DNA from: Pseudomonas sp. CROZ-RG-20F-R04-15
GTDB lineage: Bacteria; Pseudomonadota; Gammaproteobacteria; Pseudomonadales; Pseudomonadaceae
Length of the DNA: 64,000 nucleotides
NCBI RefSeq assembly: GCF_022662375.1
Contig: NZ_JAKNQL010000006.1
Location: forward strand, 272,097-336,096
Reading direction: 5' to 3'
Shown piece by piece: positions 17,643-27,634 of the stretch. Position numbers and translations under genes: made by a program. Each line of letters opens with the position of its first letter. Within the stretch, counting starts at the first letter, position 1. The notes under the pieces are model-generated. The model saw only the letters and a program-made list of their open reading frames with translations, was not told where the DNA came from and ran no database searches.

Positions 17643-18839
17643 ATGACCCAACCACACTGGCTCCGCAACGTGCGCCCCTACGGCGCCCAAGCCGAAGACC
17701 TGCTGATCGAAAACGGCCGATTCGCCCAGCGCCGCCCGGCCAGCAACACGCCGCTGGCCGGCACCGACATCGACGGCCACAACCAACTGCTCACCAGCGC
17801 TCTGGTCGAAAGCCATGTCCACCTCGACAAAACCCTCTACGGCCAACCCTGGCGCCCGAACAGCGCCGGCCCGACGCTCAAGGATTACATCAGTAACGAA
17901 CGCCGCATCCTCCGCGAAGTCACGGCCCCCATCGCCGAACGCGCCGGTGCCCTGCTGGAAAACTGCATCGCCCGTGGCTCGCTGACGATGCGTTGCCACG
18001 TCGATATCGATCCGGAATTCGGCCTGCGTCACGTTGAAGCCATGCAGCAACTGCGTGAACGCTACCAAGACCTGATCGATCTGCAACTGGTGGTGTTCCC
18101 GCAAACCGGGCTGATCAGCCGTCCCGGCACCGCCGAGCTGATGCGCGAGGCGATGGCGCTGGGCGTGGAGAACGTCGGCGGACTCGACCCGTGCGGTATC
18201 GACAACGACCCGATTGCGCAGCTGGATTTCGTCTTCAAACTGGCGGCCGAGTTTGGCCGTGGCGTGGATATTCACCTGCACGACAAAGGAGAGCTGGGCC
18301 TGTGGCAGATCGCGTTGATCGCTGATTACACCGAGCGCTTCAACCTGCAAAACCGGGTGATGATCAGCCACGCATACTGCCTCGGCATGTTGCCGTGGAA
18401 CCTGGTCAAACCGGTTGCCGAACGCTTGGCGGCGTTGGGTATTTCGCTGATGAGTGCGGCGCCCGCCGACACCGCCGTGCCGCCATTTCTGCCGTTGCGT
18501 GAAGTCGGCGTGAATGTCTGCCTGGGTTCCGATGGCATCCGCGATGCGTGGTCGCCGATGGGCAATGGCGACATGCTGGAGCGGGCAATGTTGTTGGCGT
18601 TTCGCTTTGATCTGGGCAAGGACGATGAGCTGGCGGCGGCGTTTGACGCGGCCACGGTCAATGGTGCGCGGGCGCTGGGCATCGAGGATTACGGATTTGC
18701 GCTCGGGCAGCGTGCGGACTTCTTGCTGATGCCGGTTGAAACCCTTGGCGAAGCCGTCGTTGCGCGGCCATTGCGGCAGGTCTATCGCGCGGGTTCCTTG
18801 ATCGCTAGCGGCGGTCGTTTGCTGGACAGCCGCCTGTGA
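17643..18839 (+). CDS. cytosine deaminase-like amidohydrolase
   Basis: 398 residues. Metal-site residues of the cytosine deaminase group are present: HVHLDK (first two ligands, ~58-62), a second HLHDK (~210), SHAYCLG (~246) and GSDGIRDAW (Asp ~300). Members hydrolyse cytosine, N-isopropylammelide or related ring amines. A GAGG site precedes the ATG. Its end overlaps the next amidohydrolase (GTGA), so the two are coupled and may act in sequence or as a complex. Position after a PotABCD-like importer suggests it acts on the imported compound. The substrate is unknown. Confidence 0.85.
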   Translation: MTQPHWLRNVRPYGAQAEDLLIENGRFAQRRPASNTPLAGTDIDGHNQLLTSALVESHVHLDKTLYGQPWRPNSAGPTLKDYISNERRILREVTAPIAERAGALLENCIARGSLTMRCHVDIDPEFGLRHVEAMQQLRERYQDLIDLQLVVFPQTGLISRPGTAELMREAMALGVENVGGLDPCGIDNDPIAQLDFVFKLAAEFGRGVDIHLHDKGELGLWQIALIADYTERFNLQNRVMISHAYCLGMLPWNLVKPVAERLAALGISLMSAAPADTAVPPFLPLREVGVNVCLGSDGIRDAWSPMGNGDMLERAMLLAFRFDLGKDDELAAAFDAATVNGARALGIEDYGFALGQRADFLLMPVETLGEAVVARPLRQVYRAGSLIASGGRLLDSRL

Positions 18840-20323
18840 AACGCATCGGCCTGCGCGCCACTTGCGTGGTCGGTTTCGACGGCAGGCAGCATGTGCTGTG
18901 GCGCGACGGTGAAGTCGTGTTTGCCGGCTCGCGCATCGAATTTGTCGGGCGCGGTTACGCGGGGCCGGTGGATCAGTGGATCGATTACGGCAATGCGTTG
19001 ATCGGTCCAGGTTTCATCGATCTGGATGCGCTGGGCGATCTCGATTCCACGGTGCTGACCCTCGACAACGGCGACGAGCGCGCCATGGGCCGCATGTGGT
19101 CTGCCGAGTATCTGGCCGCCGGCTCGCGTGAAACTTACAGTCCGGAAGAAGAGGTCTTCAAATACCGCTACGCCTTCACTCAGTTGATCCGCAACGGCAT
19201 CACCACGGCGATGCCGATCACCTCGATGTACTACCGCGAGTGGGCGGAAACCTACGATGAATTTGCCGCCGTCGCCGAGGTGGCGGCTGAGTCAGGGCTG
19301 CGAACGTACCTCGGCCCCTGCTACATGAGCGGCATGAGTTATTGGCGCGCCGACGGCTCAATCGCCCATCACTGGGATGAGGAACGAGGACTGGCGGGAC
19401 TGGATGCCGCTGAACGTTTTTTCAAGAATTTCGACGGCGCGCACAGCGGTTTGATTCGCGGTGCGCTGTTGCCCGATCGCATCCAGACCTGCACCCCGGC
19501 GTTGCTGCAACGCACCTCGGCGCTGAGCCGCGAACTCAATGCACCGATGCGCCTGCATTGCTGTCAGGCGCTCAGCGAAGTGGCGATGGTCGAGCAATTG
19601 CGCGGCACTTCGCCGTTGGGCTGGTTGCAGCAACTGGAGTTGCTCACGCCGCGCAGTCTGCTGCCACACGGCATCTACACCACTGGCGATGACGATTTGC
19701 AGCGGGTTATCGACGGCGGCGCGAGTCTGGTGCATTGCCCATTGGTGTTTGCCCGTGACGGTGAGGCGGTGAATTCGTTCGGTCGCTACCGCGCCAAGGG
19801 CATCAACTTTGCGCTGGGCACTGACACCTGGCCGGCGGATCTGCTGGAAAACATGCGCCACGGCTTGAACATCGCTCGCTTGATGGAGGGCGGCCCGGCG
19901 CTGACCAGCAGCCTCGACCTGTACAACGCCGCGACGCTCGGCGGCGCCCGGGCGCTGGGCCGTGATGATCTCGGCCGCCTGGCCCCCGGCGCCAAAGCCG
20001 ACATTACCGTGTTCAGCCTGCGCGGCCTGCATCTGGGGCCGCTGTTCGATCCTTTGAAGAACCTGCTGCTGGCCGGGCGTGGCGACGACTGCATCGCCAG
20101 TTACATCGACGGTCGCTGCGTGATGCACGACGGTCAGGTCAGCGGCGTCGACTACGCCCAATTGCAACGCCAGGCCCAACGCCAATACGAAAAACTGATG
20201 CGCAGCCATAGCGATCGGGCCTTTGCCCGACCGGACTGGAAAACCCTGTTCCAGCCGGCCATTCCGTTCGCCGATGACTACAGCGCCGACGCGCCATTGA
20301 GCGCGATTGATCCACTTGCCTAG
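18836..20323 (+). CDS. TrzA/AtzA-like amidohydrolase family protein with altered metal site
   Basis: 495 residues with a GTG start overlapping the previous stop. The overall frame is of the chlorohydrolase/guanine-deaminase type: an N-terminal composite beta domain, a TIM-barrel core with RLHCCQ, LPHGIYT and GTDTWP (metal ligands three to five), and the late GADITVF-like segment, here GAKADITVF. The expected HxH after GFID is missing; the sequence reads GFIDLDALGDLD. Either the enzyme uses one metal bound by the remaining residues or it has lost hydrolysis. Tight coupling to the intact cytosine deaminase-like gene suggests a shared pathway. Confidence 0.8.
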   Translation: MKRIGLRATCVVGFDGRQHVLWRDGEVVFAGSRIEFVGRGYAGPVDQWIDYGNALIGPGFIDLDALGDLDSTVLTLDNGDERAMGRMWSAEYLAAGSRETYSPEEEVFKYRYAFTQLIRNGITTAMPITSMYYREWAETYDEFAAVAEVAAESGLRTYLGPCYMSGMSYWRADGSIAHHWDEERGLAGLDAAERFFKNFDGAHSGLIRGALLPDRIQTCTPALLQRTSALSRELNAPMRLHCCQALSEVAMVEQLRGTSPLGWLQQLELLTPRSLLPHGIYTTGDDDLQRVIDGGASLVHCPLVFARDGEAVNSFGRYRAKGINFALGTDTWPADLLENMRHGLNIARLMEGGPALTSSLDLYNAATLGGARALGRDDLGRLAPGAKADITVFSLRGLHLGPLFDPLKNLLLAGRGDDCIASYIDGRCVMHDGQVSGVDYAQLQRQAQRQYEKLMRSHSDRAFARPDWKTLFQPAIPFADDYSADAPLSAIDPLA

Positions 20324-20334
20324 AGATTTCTGCC

Positions 20335-20997
20335 ATGCACAGTTTTGATTTCAGCCAGCTCAGCCCACGGGAAAAATACAAGATCCTCATCGGCAGCGTC
20401 GTGCCCCGGCCCATCGCACTGGTCACCACTATCGATGGCGAAGGCCGGGTAAATGCTGCGCCGTTCAGCTTCTTCAATGCGCTGTCGGCCGATCCGCCGA
20501 TTCTGGCGCTGGGTGTCGAGAATTACGGTGACCAGAGCCCGAAAGACACTACGCGCAATATCCAGCTCAATCAGGAGTTCACAGTGAACATCGTCAGCGA
20601 TGCGCTGGTGGAGGCGATGAACGTCTGCGCCGTGCCCTTCGCGCCGGGGTTCGATGAGCTGACCGCTGCGGGGCTGACGGCGATCCCCGGTACGACAGTG
20701 AAATGCCCGCGCATCGGTGAGGCACCGGTGGCACTGGAATGCCGGCGGATGATGGCGCTGAACATTGGTCAGTCACGGGAGATCATTTTTGGCGAGGTGT
20801 TGATGGCGCACGTGCGCGATGAGTTGATCGATCCGAAGACGCTGTACATCGATCAATTGGGCCTGGACGCGATCGGGCGCATGGGTGGCCATGGTTACGC
20901 GCGAACCCGCGACTACTTCGACCTGCCGACCCGCTCGTTGCAAGCGTGGACGGAAGCGCCGGGCGGTGGCGAGCGGTTTTGGCCAGCCCCGAAATAA
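20335..20997 (+). CDS. flavin reductase-like FMN-binding protein
   Basis: 220 residues of the flavin reductase-like (DIM6/NTAB) family. The opening YKILIGSVVPRPIALVTT and NAAPFSFFNALSADPP segments form the FMN-binding split barrel; NFTVNIV-like QEFTVNIVSDAL follows. Members either supply reduced flavin to a monooxygenase or act on small substrates directly. No monooxygenase is seen in the operon. It starts 11 bases after the amidohydrolase and is the last gene before a REP pair, so the GntR-controlled unit probably runs 13147-20997. Confidence 0.83.
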   Translation: MHSFDFSQLSPREKYKILIGSVVPRPIALVTTIDGEGRVNAAPFSFFNALSADPPILALGVENYGDQSPKDTTRNIQLNQEFTVNIVSDALVEAMNVCAVPFAPGFDELTAAGLTAIPGTTVKCPRIGEAPVALECRRMMALNIGQSREIIFGEVLMAHVRDELIDPKTLYIDQLGLDAIGRMGGHGYARTRDYFDLPTRSLQAWTEAPGGGERFWPAPK

Positions 20998-21021
20998 CCC
21001 AACAGAGACACGCATCACCCT

Positions 21022-21112
21022 TGTGGGAGCGAGCCTGCTCGCGAAAGCGGTGGATCAGTCAGCAATTGTGTCGACTGGTATGACGCCTTCGCGAGCAGGC
21101 TCGCTCCCACAG
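21022..21112. repeat. REP element pair (inverted)
   Basis: TGTGGGAGCGAGCCTGCTCG at 21022 and its inverse ending at 21112 flank about 40 bases. They lie between the convergent flavin reductase and DUF799 genes. Confidence 0.92.
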
Positions 21113-21128
21113 GGATTTATGTCGTTTC

Positions 21129-21788
21129 TTAGTCCGTGCCGTACTTCGGCGAGCGCGGGCCGTACAGCAGACCTGCCGGATGCCCGGCCGAGAGCAGACG
21201 ATTGCTCGCCCTACCGGCAATCGGGTAGCCGGCATCGGTGGAGCTGTTGATGATCTGCTTCACTGCTGCCGAGATCAGCATGCCGACGATACCGCCGGCA
21301 TTGCTATTGCCGCCCTCTTCGCTCGACGCCCGGGCCGAGCCGGTCCACAGCGTGGTGCCGGATTTCAGGTCGACCAGTTTCGCCGTTGCGGTCACTGCTG
21401 TTTCGCTGCTGATCACCATGTAACGCGTGCCGTACTCGGTCACGGTGATGTACAGCGCCGCGTCCGCACCGAAGATCTCCTTCAGCTTGCTCGGCGGTGC
21501 CTGATGAATATCGTCCGGGGTGGTCAGGCCGTTCTGGCGGAACGTCTCGTCAACCAGCGCGATCGGCAGCACGTAGTAACCGGCCTCGGCCAGCGGGAAC
21601 GTCACCTGCGACAGCAGACTGTACGACGCCTTCACGTCCGGCGAGGTGTTCAGTGGCGGCAGCACCAGAATGGTTTTCGGGCGCGCCTGTTTGTAGGCCG
21701 AATAATCCACGGTCTTGGGCGCGACGCAGCCGCCCAGCACAGTCAGGGCCAAACCGGCGGCCAGCAGTTTCAAGGTACGCGCGATCAT
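21129..21788 (-). CDS. DUF799 (GNA1162-like) lipoprotein
   Basis: 219 residues with a lipoprotein signal (lipobox LGGC near residue 21). The mature part resembles the DUF799/GNA1162 family: RPKTILVLPPLNTSPDV followed by a glycine-rich segment and DLKSGTTLWTGSA. It is an alpha/beta fold similar to the periplasmic part of CsgG- and TolB-like proteins. It overlaps the DUF4810 gene by 4 bases as the last member of a three-gene lipoprotein operon. The trio is a recurrent arrangement; the complex is thought to sit in the outer membrane, but the function is not established. Confidence 0.85.
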   Translation of the reverse strand: MIARTLKLLAAGLALTVLGGCVAPKTVDYSAYKQARPKTILVLPPLNTSPDVKASYSLLSQVTFPLAEAGYYVLPIALVDETFRQNGLTTPDDIHQAPPSKLKEIFGADAALYITVTEYGTRYMVISSETAVTATAKLVDLKSGTTLWTGSARASSEEGGNSNAGGIVGMLISAAVKQIINSSTDAGYPIAGRASNRLLSAGHPAGLLYGPRSPKYGTD

Positions 21789-22156
21789 TTCGCGTCTCCG
21801 CTCTTGGCGTTCTTGAGCAGGAAGTCCATGTACGTGCCGGACTCGGGGAACAGGGTTTTCTCGGTTTTGAACTGCTGCACCATCTGGTCGTCCTTGCCCA
21901 TGCTCAGATAGAGCAGGCCAAGGTGCGCGTGGTAACCCGGCGGTACGGCTTTGCCGGTGGAGCGGATTTTCTGCAGATCACGTTCCAGCGCTTCAGCCTG
22001 GGCTTCTTTCGGCTCTTCGCCTTTGAAGTATTCGTAGACCTGGGGTTCGTAGCCTTCCCATTGGTACAGGGTTTGCGGGCCGGTAGCACAACCGGCCAGC
22101 AAGGCGCTGGCAGCCAGCGTCAGCGCCATCAACGAGCGCGACAAATTCAGAGTCAT
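21785..22156 (-). CDS. DUF4810 lipoprotein
   Basis: 123 residues with a lipobox (LLAGC near residue 24). The mature protein is short and helical, with YQWEGYEPQVYEYFKGEE near its start and a TPR-like HLGLLYLSMGKDDQ segment. These are DUF4810 features. It is coupled to the DUF799 gene (ATGA overlap) and lies 29 bases after the CsgG-like gene. Confidence 0.85.
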   Translation of the reverse strand: MTLNLSRSLMALTLAASALLAGCATGPQTLYQWEGYEPQVYEYFKGEEPKEAQAEALERDLQKIRSTGKAVPPGYHAHLGLLYLSMGKDDQMVQQFKTEKTLFPESGTYMDFLLKNAKSGDAK

Positions 22157-22185
22157 GGGGTGTTGCTCCTTGCAATGGGCGTCGA

Positions 22186-22872
22186 TCAGTTGCCCGGTTT
22201 CCAGGCACCGGCGTTCATGCCATCGACCAGACGATTGATCGCCTCGCGCATGGCCAGATCCAGTACTTTGCCGTTGAGGGTCGAGTCGTAGGCAGCGGTG
22301 CCGCCGAAGCCGATGATTTCGCGGTTGGACAAGGCGTATTCGCCGGCGCCCTGGGTCGAATAGACCACTTCGGAGGTGCTGATGTTGACGATGTTCAGGT
22401 TGACCTTGGCGTAGGCGACTTGAGTTTTGCCACGGCCAAGAATGCCGAACAGTTGATGATCGCCGGTTTCTTTGCGGCCGAACTCGGTGACGTCACCGGT
22501 GACCACGTAATCGGCGCCTTTGAGACGCTGGGCCTGGCCCTTGATCGCAGCTTCCTGCTGGATTTCGCCCATGTTGTCGCGATCCAGCACGCTGAAGCGG
22601 TTGGTTTGCTGCAAGTGGGTGATGAGGATGGTCTTGGCCTGACCACCGAGACGGTCGACGCCGTCGGAGAAGATCCCGCGCATGTAGCTGGAGCGGTTGT
22701 CGAACTTGCCCACGGCCATTGGCACGCGAACGCCGGTCCAGACTTGTGTGGCGCTTTCTACCTTGGCCACCGGCAGCGCGCGGGAGCTTTCGGTGGCGCA
22801 ACCGGCGAGTGTGCCGGCAATCGTGCCGAGCACAGCAATCGCGACGCCTGAAACCAGCATCCGGGAGATCAT
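22186..22872 (-). CDS. CsgG/HfaB-like outer-membrane lipoprotein
   Basis: 228 residues from the ATG at 22872 (MISRMLVSGVAIAVLG), preferred over an upstream ATG at 22950 because the signal peptide then begins properly. The lipobox is LAGC (~27). The CsgG fold is indicated by VPMAVGKFDNRSSYMRGIF, LITHLQQTNRFSVLDRDNM and the GADYVVTGDVTEFG strand. CsgG forms an outer-membrane export channel for curli; HfaB relatives serve adhesins. No curli subunit or CsgE/F is nearby, and it leads an operon with DUF4810 and DUF799, so it is a relative of unknown cargo. Confidence 0.87.
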   Translation of the reverse strand: MISRMLVSGVAIAVLGTIAGTLAGCATESSRALPVAKVESATQVWTGVRVPMAVGKFDNRSSYMRGIFSDGVDRLGGQAKTILITHLQQTNRFSVLDRDNMGEIQQEAAIKGQAQRLKGADYVVTGDVTEFGRKETGDHQLFGILGRGKTQVAYAKVNLNIVNISTSEVVYSTQGAGEYALSNREIIGFGGTAAYDSTLNGKVLDLAMREAINRLVDGMNAGAWKPGN

Positions 22873-23020
22873 TCTCACTGAATATTCCTTATGAAAAACG
22901 GGGATGTCCCGACGCGGCAATGCGCGGCGGGAGCTGAAAAGGGGCGGCATTATGACAAAGTGCCATCATTCGCGACAGGGCTTTTTTTGACGCCAATGAA
23001 TTGGCTTGGATTGGCCGTAT

Positions 23021-23124
23021 GATCGTTCCCACGCTCTGCGTGGGAATGCAGCTACGGACGCTCCGCGTCCGCTGTGACGCGGAGCGTCACGGGAGGCGTT
23101 ACCACGCAGAGCGTGGGAACGATC
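23021..23124. repeat. GATCGTTCCCACGC palindromic repeat
   Basis: About 104 bases with 23-base perfect inverted ends (GATCGTTCCCACGCTCTG... and its complement at 23102-23124). Inner palindromes such as GGACGCTCCGCGTCC and GACGCGGAGCGTC would make a branched hairpin. A related copy is at 28926-29026. It lies between the CsgG-like gene start and the dnaE2 stop. Confidence 0.88.
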
Positions 23125-23137
23125 AGATCAGAGCGCG

Positions 23138-26100
23138 CTAATGGAAATCGCGGCTCTGCACGCGGATGCCGTTGAGCAGCGGGCTGAGGTCGCTCAGGCG
23201 TCCGGCGATCAGGTGACGCACTTCGCCTTCGCGCTCCCAGCGGCCATCAACCTTGAGCAATTGCGAACCGACCAGCACTTGCCGCTGACGCTCGGCCAGA
23301 TCACGCCAGACCACCACGTTGACGTTGCCGAACTCGTCTTCCAGAGTGACGAAGGTCACCCCGCTGGCGGTGCCCGGTCGTTGGCGCCCTGTCACCAGCC
23401 CGGCGACGCTCACCGGCCGGCCGTGTTCGACTTCAAGCAATTCCTGTGAACTGCGGCAGCGCAACGCCTTCAACTCGCCACGCAACAGCGCCAGTGGGTG
23501 CGGGCCCAGTGTGGTGCCAACCGTGGCGTAATCGGCGTGCAGATCTTCGCCAATGCTGGGTTTGGGCAGCACCACTTCCGGCTCCTCCTGATTTGGCAAC
23601 CCGGCAAACAGGCCAAGCTGTTTCTGCACCCCGGCCACTTCCCAGCGCGCCCGATGGCGATGCCCGGCCAAACCGCGCAATGCCCCGGAATCAGCCAGCA
23701 ACGCCTGCGCGCGACTGTCGAGCGCCGCCCGCTCGCCCAGATCGGCGACATCGGCAAACGCCCCACGCGCCCGCGCCGCTTCGATGCGCCGGGCATCGTC
23801 TTCACGAAAACCCTTGATCATGCGCAGGCCCATACGAATCGCCGGTTGCGCCGCCGTGGTGGTTTCCAGGCTGCAATCCCAATCACTGGCACGCACGTCG
23901 ACCGGACGAATCTGCAACTGATGCCGACGTGCGTCCTGCAAAATCTGATCGGGGCTGTAGAAGCCCATCGGCCAGCTATTGATCAGCGCACAGGCGAACG
24001 CCGCCGGTTCATGACACTTGAGCCAGCAACTGGCGTAGGTCAGCAAGGCAAAACTGGCGGCATGAGATTCGGGGAAACCGTAGCTGCCGAAGCCTTTGAT
24101 CTGCTCGAAAATCTGCGCGGCGAACTCCGGCGTATAGCCGTTTTTCTTCATACCGGCGGCCAGTCGCTCCTTGTGCGGTTCAAGTCCGCCATGACGTTTC
24201 CACGCGGCCATCGAGCGGCGTAATTGATCGGCCTCGCCGGGGCTGTAATCGGCGGCGACAATGGCGATCTGCATCACCTGTTCCTGAAACAGCGGCACGC
24301 CGAGGGTGCGTTTGAGCACCACTTCCAGCTCAGGCGACGGGTAGGTTTCCTTTTCCTCCTTGTTCCGGCGACGCAAGTACGGATGGACCATCCCGCCCTG
24401 AATCGGCCCCGGGCGGACAATAGCCACCTCAATCACCAAGTCATAGAACTTCGCCGGTTTCAGCCGTGGCAGCATCGACATCTGCGCCCGCGACTCGATC
24501 TGGAACACACCGATGGTGTCGGCGCGGCTGATCATCTCGTAGGTCGGTTTGTCTTCGGCCGGGATCGTCGCCAAGCTGAGATCCTGATTGCGATGGCGGC
24601 GCAGCAGGTCGAAACAGCGGCGAATCGCGCTGAGCATGCCGAGGGCGAGGATATCCACCTTGAGCAGGCCGACTGCGTCGAGGTCGTCCTTGTCCCACTG
24701 GATGATCGTGCGCTCGGCCATGGCGGCGTTCTCGACCGGCACCAGCGTGTCCAGCGGCTGTTCGGAAATCACGAAACCACCGGGGTGCTGCGACAAATGT
24801 CGGGGGAAGCCGATCAACTGCCCGGTCAGGCTCAGCACCCGGCGCAGCACCGGGCTTTCCGGGTCGAAACCACCTTCCAGCAGACGCGCGACCGGCGGGG
24901 TTTCATCGCTCCAGTGGCCGCAGCAATCGGCCAGTGCGTTGATCTGATCCGGCGGCAGCCCCAAGGCCTTGGCCACATCACGCACAGCCCCGGCGGCGTG
25001 GTAGGTGCTGACCACTGCGGTCAGTGCTGCGCGACGGCGGCCATAGCGACGGAACACGTATTGCAGGACTTCTTCACGGCGTTCGTGTTCGAAGTCGACG
25101 TCGATATCCGGCGGTTCGTTGCGTTCCTTGGACATGAAGCGTTCGAACAGCAGCGTGGTGCGGTCCGGGTCGATCTCGGTGATGCCCAAGGCAAAGCACA
25201 CCGCCGAGTTGGCTGCCGAACCACGGCCCTGACAGAGGATTTTTTGCTCACGGGCAAAGCGCACCACGTCGTGCACGGTGAGGAAATAACTTTCGTAGCC
25301 AAGTTCGGCGATCAGCTTCAGCTCTTTATTGATCTGCCTCAGCACCTTGAAGGGCGCGCCCTTCTCCCAGCGCCAGGCGATGCCTTCCTTGGTCAGTTGC
25401 CTCAGCCAGGAACTGGCGCTGTGTCCATCGGGAACCAGCTCTTTCGGGTATTGATAACGCAACTCGCCCAGATCGAAGGTGCAGCGCCGGGCCAGACTCA
25501 CCGATTCGTCGAGCAAGGCCTGCGGATACAACTCGCGCAATACCTCGACGCTGCGCAAATGCCGTTCGCCATTGGGGTGCAAACGCAGCCCGGCTTCGGC
25601 CACCGGGACGTGATGGCGGATCGCAGTCATGGTGTCCTGCAAGGCGCGCCGGCCACGGGCGTGCATGTGCACATCGCCGCTGGCCACGGCCGGAATCTGC
25701 AACTCGGCGGCCAGACTCAGCAATGCCGCCAACCGCTGCTGATCGTCCTGGCCACGATGCAATTGCACCGCCAGCCACAGGCGTTCGCCGAAGGTCTGCC
25801 GCAGCCAACGGCCCTCGTCCACCTGATCAAGCGAGTCCGGCACCCACAACACCAGCAGCCCCGGTAGCGGCTCGGCGAAGTCCTCACGCAGCACCTGATA
25901 CTGGCCTTTCTGCGTACGCCGTCGGGCACGGGTGATCAAACCGCACAGCGCCTGATAGCCCGCCAGGTTCTCCACCAGCAACAGCAGTTTCGGGCCGTTT
26001 TCAATGCGCACTTCACTGCCGATGATCAGCGGCAGCTCAACCGATTTCGCCGCTTGCCAGGCGCGGACGATCCCGGCCAATGTGCATTCATCGGTGATTG

Positions 26101-26215
26101 CCAGCGCTTGATAGCCGTATTTTTTCGCTCGCTGGAACAACTCAAGGGCACTGGAGGCACCGCGCTGAAAACTGAAGTTCGACAGGCAGTGCAGTTCGGC
26201 ATAACCGCCATTCAT
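23138..26215 (-). CDS. dnaE2: error-prone DNA polymerase DnaE2/ImuC
   Basis: 1025 residues from the ATG at 26215, which overlaps the ImuB stop. It is a C-family polymerase: N-terminal PHP domain ([17 protein letters not shown]), polymerase core with [15 protein letters not shown] (catalytic aspartates) and a C-terminal OB fold (~930-1010). The truncated length and immediate partnership with imuB identify it as DnaE2/ImuC, the translesion polymerase of the damage-induced mutasome rather than replicative DnaE. It is the last gene of the lexA2-imuA-imuB-dnaE2 operon. Confidence 0.95.
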   Translation of the reverse strand: MNGGYAELHCLSNFSFQRGASSALELFQRAKKYGYQALAITDECTLAGIVRAWQAAKSVELPLIIGSEVRIENGPKLLLLVENLAGYQALCGLITRARRRTQKGQYQVLREDFAEPLPGLLVLWVPDSLDQVDEGRWLRQTFGERLWLAVQLHRGQDDQQRLAALLSLAAELQIPAVASGDVHMHARGRRALQDTMTAIRHHVPVAEAGLRLHPNGERHLRSVEVLRELYPQALLDESVSLARRCTFDLGELRYQYPKELVPDGHSASSWLRQLTKEGIAWRWEKGAPFKVLRQINKELKLIAELGYESYFLTVHDVVRFAREQKILCQGRGSAANSAVCFALGITEIDPDRTTLLFERFMSKERNEPPDIDVDFEHERREEVLQYVFRRYGRRRAALTAVVSTYHAAGAVRDVAKALGLPPDQINALADCCGHWSDETPPVARLLEGGFDPESPVLRRVLSLTGQLIGFPRHLSQHPGGFVISEQPLDTLVPVENAAMAERTIIQWDKDDLDAVGLLKVDILALGMLSAIRRCFDLLRRHRNQDLSLATIPAEDKPTYEMISRADTIGVFQIESRAQMSMLPRLKPAKFYDLVIEVAIVRPGPIQGGMVHPYLRRRNKEEKETYPSPELEVVLKRTLGVPLFQEQVMQIAIVAADYSPGEADQLRRSMAAWKRHGGLEPHKERLAAGMKKNGYTPEFAAQIFEQIKGFGSYGFPESHAASFALLTYASCWLKCHEPAAFACALINSWPMGFYSPDQILQDARRHQLQIRPVDVRASDWDCSLETTTAAQPAIRMGLRMIKGFREDDARRIEAARARGAFADVADLGERAALDSRAQALLADSGALRGLAGHRHRARWEVAGVQKQLGLFAGLPNQEEPEVVLPKPSIGEDLHADYATVGTTLGPHPLALLRGELKALRCRSSQELLEVEHGRPVSVAGLVTGRQRPGTASGVTFVTLEDEFGNVNVVVWRDLAERQRQVLVGSQLLKVDGRWEREGEVRHLIAGRLSDLSPLLNGIRVQSRDFH

Positions 26216-27627
26216 GCAAACCAGCCCTGCAGCCACAACGGACCGCCCTCACCCACCGCGCGATAAGCCCAGCCCTGTTGGCCGGCGCGGTTCTGGATCA
26301 GGTAATAATCGCGGCGCACATCGTCGCCGTCCCACCAGCCCGATTCGATACGCTCCGGGCCCATGAGAATCCGCGCCGAACCCTCCGCCACGCTCTGCGG
26401 CTCACCGAGCAGCCAGCCCGGACGGTGCACGCTGGGCAAACCGGCGCAGCGCTGTTTGTCGACGCCATGCTGCCACGCGCACTCCGGACGATGATCGGCC
26501 TGAAAGCGCAACCCCTGCACGGCGTCATCGCCCAAGCGTGCGCGCAGGCGTTCGCGCAATTGCTCCCAGGGCAAGGTCTGCTGCGGACGGTCGTCGAACA
26601 GCTCCTGAAACTGCGGGACGAAACTCGGCAGATCCTCGGCGCGCAGACGAAAGCCACGCACGGGCGCCTCGACCTGCACTTGCTCCAGCCGCCCGCGCGC
26701 CAGTTCGAAGAGCATTGCCGGATCCCGTTCGGCGCTGAGCAAACCAACTTTGATCACGCTGTCCGGCAGCCCGGCGTGTTCCAGATGCAGGTCGAAACGC
26801 TGCACGCCGCTGTCACGTCCGCAGAGGAACGCCGACAGATCACCGGTCAACCGGCGTAACGGGAACAGCAAGGCCTGATGCGACTGCACGTCGAAATTCA
26901 GTTCGATGCGTACATCGAAACGATCCGGCGGCAGGTAAAACGCCAATGCCAATGGCCGTGCACCGAACAAAGTGTCGAGGTGTTTGAGCATCTGCGCTTC
27001 GAAGCGCCGGGCCAGTGCCTGACGCGGCAGGCTTTGCAGCTGACTGAGGTTGCGCAGACCCATGCGCGACAACGCCGTGGCCACCGCCGGCTCCAGGCCG
27101 ACGCGGTCGACGGGCAACTGACCGAGGTGATGCTGCAAGGCCTCGCCGTCCGGCACTACCAGCCCGTCATAAGCATTGGCCAATACCCGCGCCGCCACCG
27201 GATTCGGTGCGGCAACGATGCGATGGCGGAAACCCAGATCGCTCAGTTCCTTGCGCAACCGTGCTTCGAACTGCGCCCAGGAACCGAACAGGCCCAGGCT
27301 CGATTCGATCTCGAACACCACGGTGCGCGGGTAATGCACACTCACCTGCGCGCTGAAACCGTAAGCCCACGCCGCGAGAAACTGCTGCCAGTGCTCGACC
27401 TCGGCAGCTTCATAATCGGCGGTGGCAAAACCCTTGCTCATGGCCTGGGCGGCGGTCATCGACTGACCGGCGCGCAGACCGAGTTTGCGCGCGGCAGGAT
27501 TAACCGCTTGCAGCACCCGGCGCTGGGCCGGCCCGCTGAGCAGCACCAACGGTTCATCGGGATCGGGACGTTGACGCAGCACCGCGTCCAAGGCCAATTG
27601 CGGAAACAGAATGCAGACCCAGCGCAT
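26212..27627 (-). CDS. imuB: ImuB, inactive Y-family polymerase homolog
   Basis: 471 residues from the ATG at 27627 ([17 protein letters not shown]). The fold is Y-family polymerase, but the first motif, where active enzymes have D-x-D-x-F-F, here reads [10 protein letters not shown], so the catalytic aspartates are missing. ImuB serves as an adaptor that brings DnaE2 to the beta clamp. Coupled to dnaE2 (ATGA) and seven bases after imuA. Confidence 0.92.
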   Translation of the reverse strand: MRWVCILFPQLALDAVLRQRPDPDEPLVLLSGPAQRRVLQAVNPAARKLGLRAGQSMTAAQAMSKGFATADYEAAEVEHWQQFLAAWAYGFSAQVSVHYPRTVVFEIESSLGLFGSWAQFEARLRKELSDLGFRHRIVAAPNPVAARVLANAYDGLVVPDGEALQHHLGQLPVDRVGLEPAVATALSRMGLRNLSQLQSLPRQALARRFEAQMLKHLDTLFGARPLALAFYLPPDRFDVRIELNFDVQSHQALLFPLRRLTGDLSAFLCGRDSGVQRFDLHLEHAGLPDSVIKVGLLSAERDPAMLFELARGRLEQVQVEAPVRGFRLRAEDLPSFVPQFQELFDDRPQQTLPWEQLRERLRARLGDDAVQGLRFQADHRPECAWQHGVDKQRCAGLPSVHRPGWLLGEPQSVAEGSARILMGPERIESGWWDGDDVRRDYYLIQNRAGQQGWAYRAVGEGGPLWLQGWFA

Positions 27628-27634
27628 GGCGACC

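Larger units (their letters stand above)
16919..17690 (+). repeat. 382-390 bp direct tandem duplication
   Basis: Copy A (16919-17308) runs from the last ~90 bases of the PotD-like gene, through a CCCTCACCC element, to the first 16 codons of the following amidohydrolase. Copy B (17309-17690) repeats the same order. They differ by a few substitutions, a 7-base deletion in the PotD-derived part of copy B, and one A in a homopolymer. Copy A retains the intact potD end and copy B the intact amidohydrolase start, as expected for an unequal exchange or slippage event followed by decay of the redundant parts. Confidence 0.92.

Noticed and set aside
24224..25867. Forward-strand frame of ~550 codons opposite dnaE2
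   Set aside because: The reverse strand encodes recognisable PHP and polymerase motifs; the forward frame has no domain or start signal.
26212..27627. ImuB as an active Y-family polymerase
   Set aside because: The catalytic aspartates of motif I are absent, as expected for ImuB.
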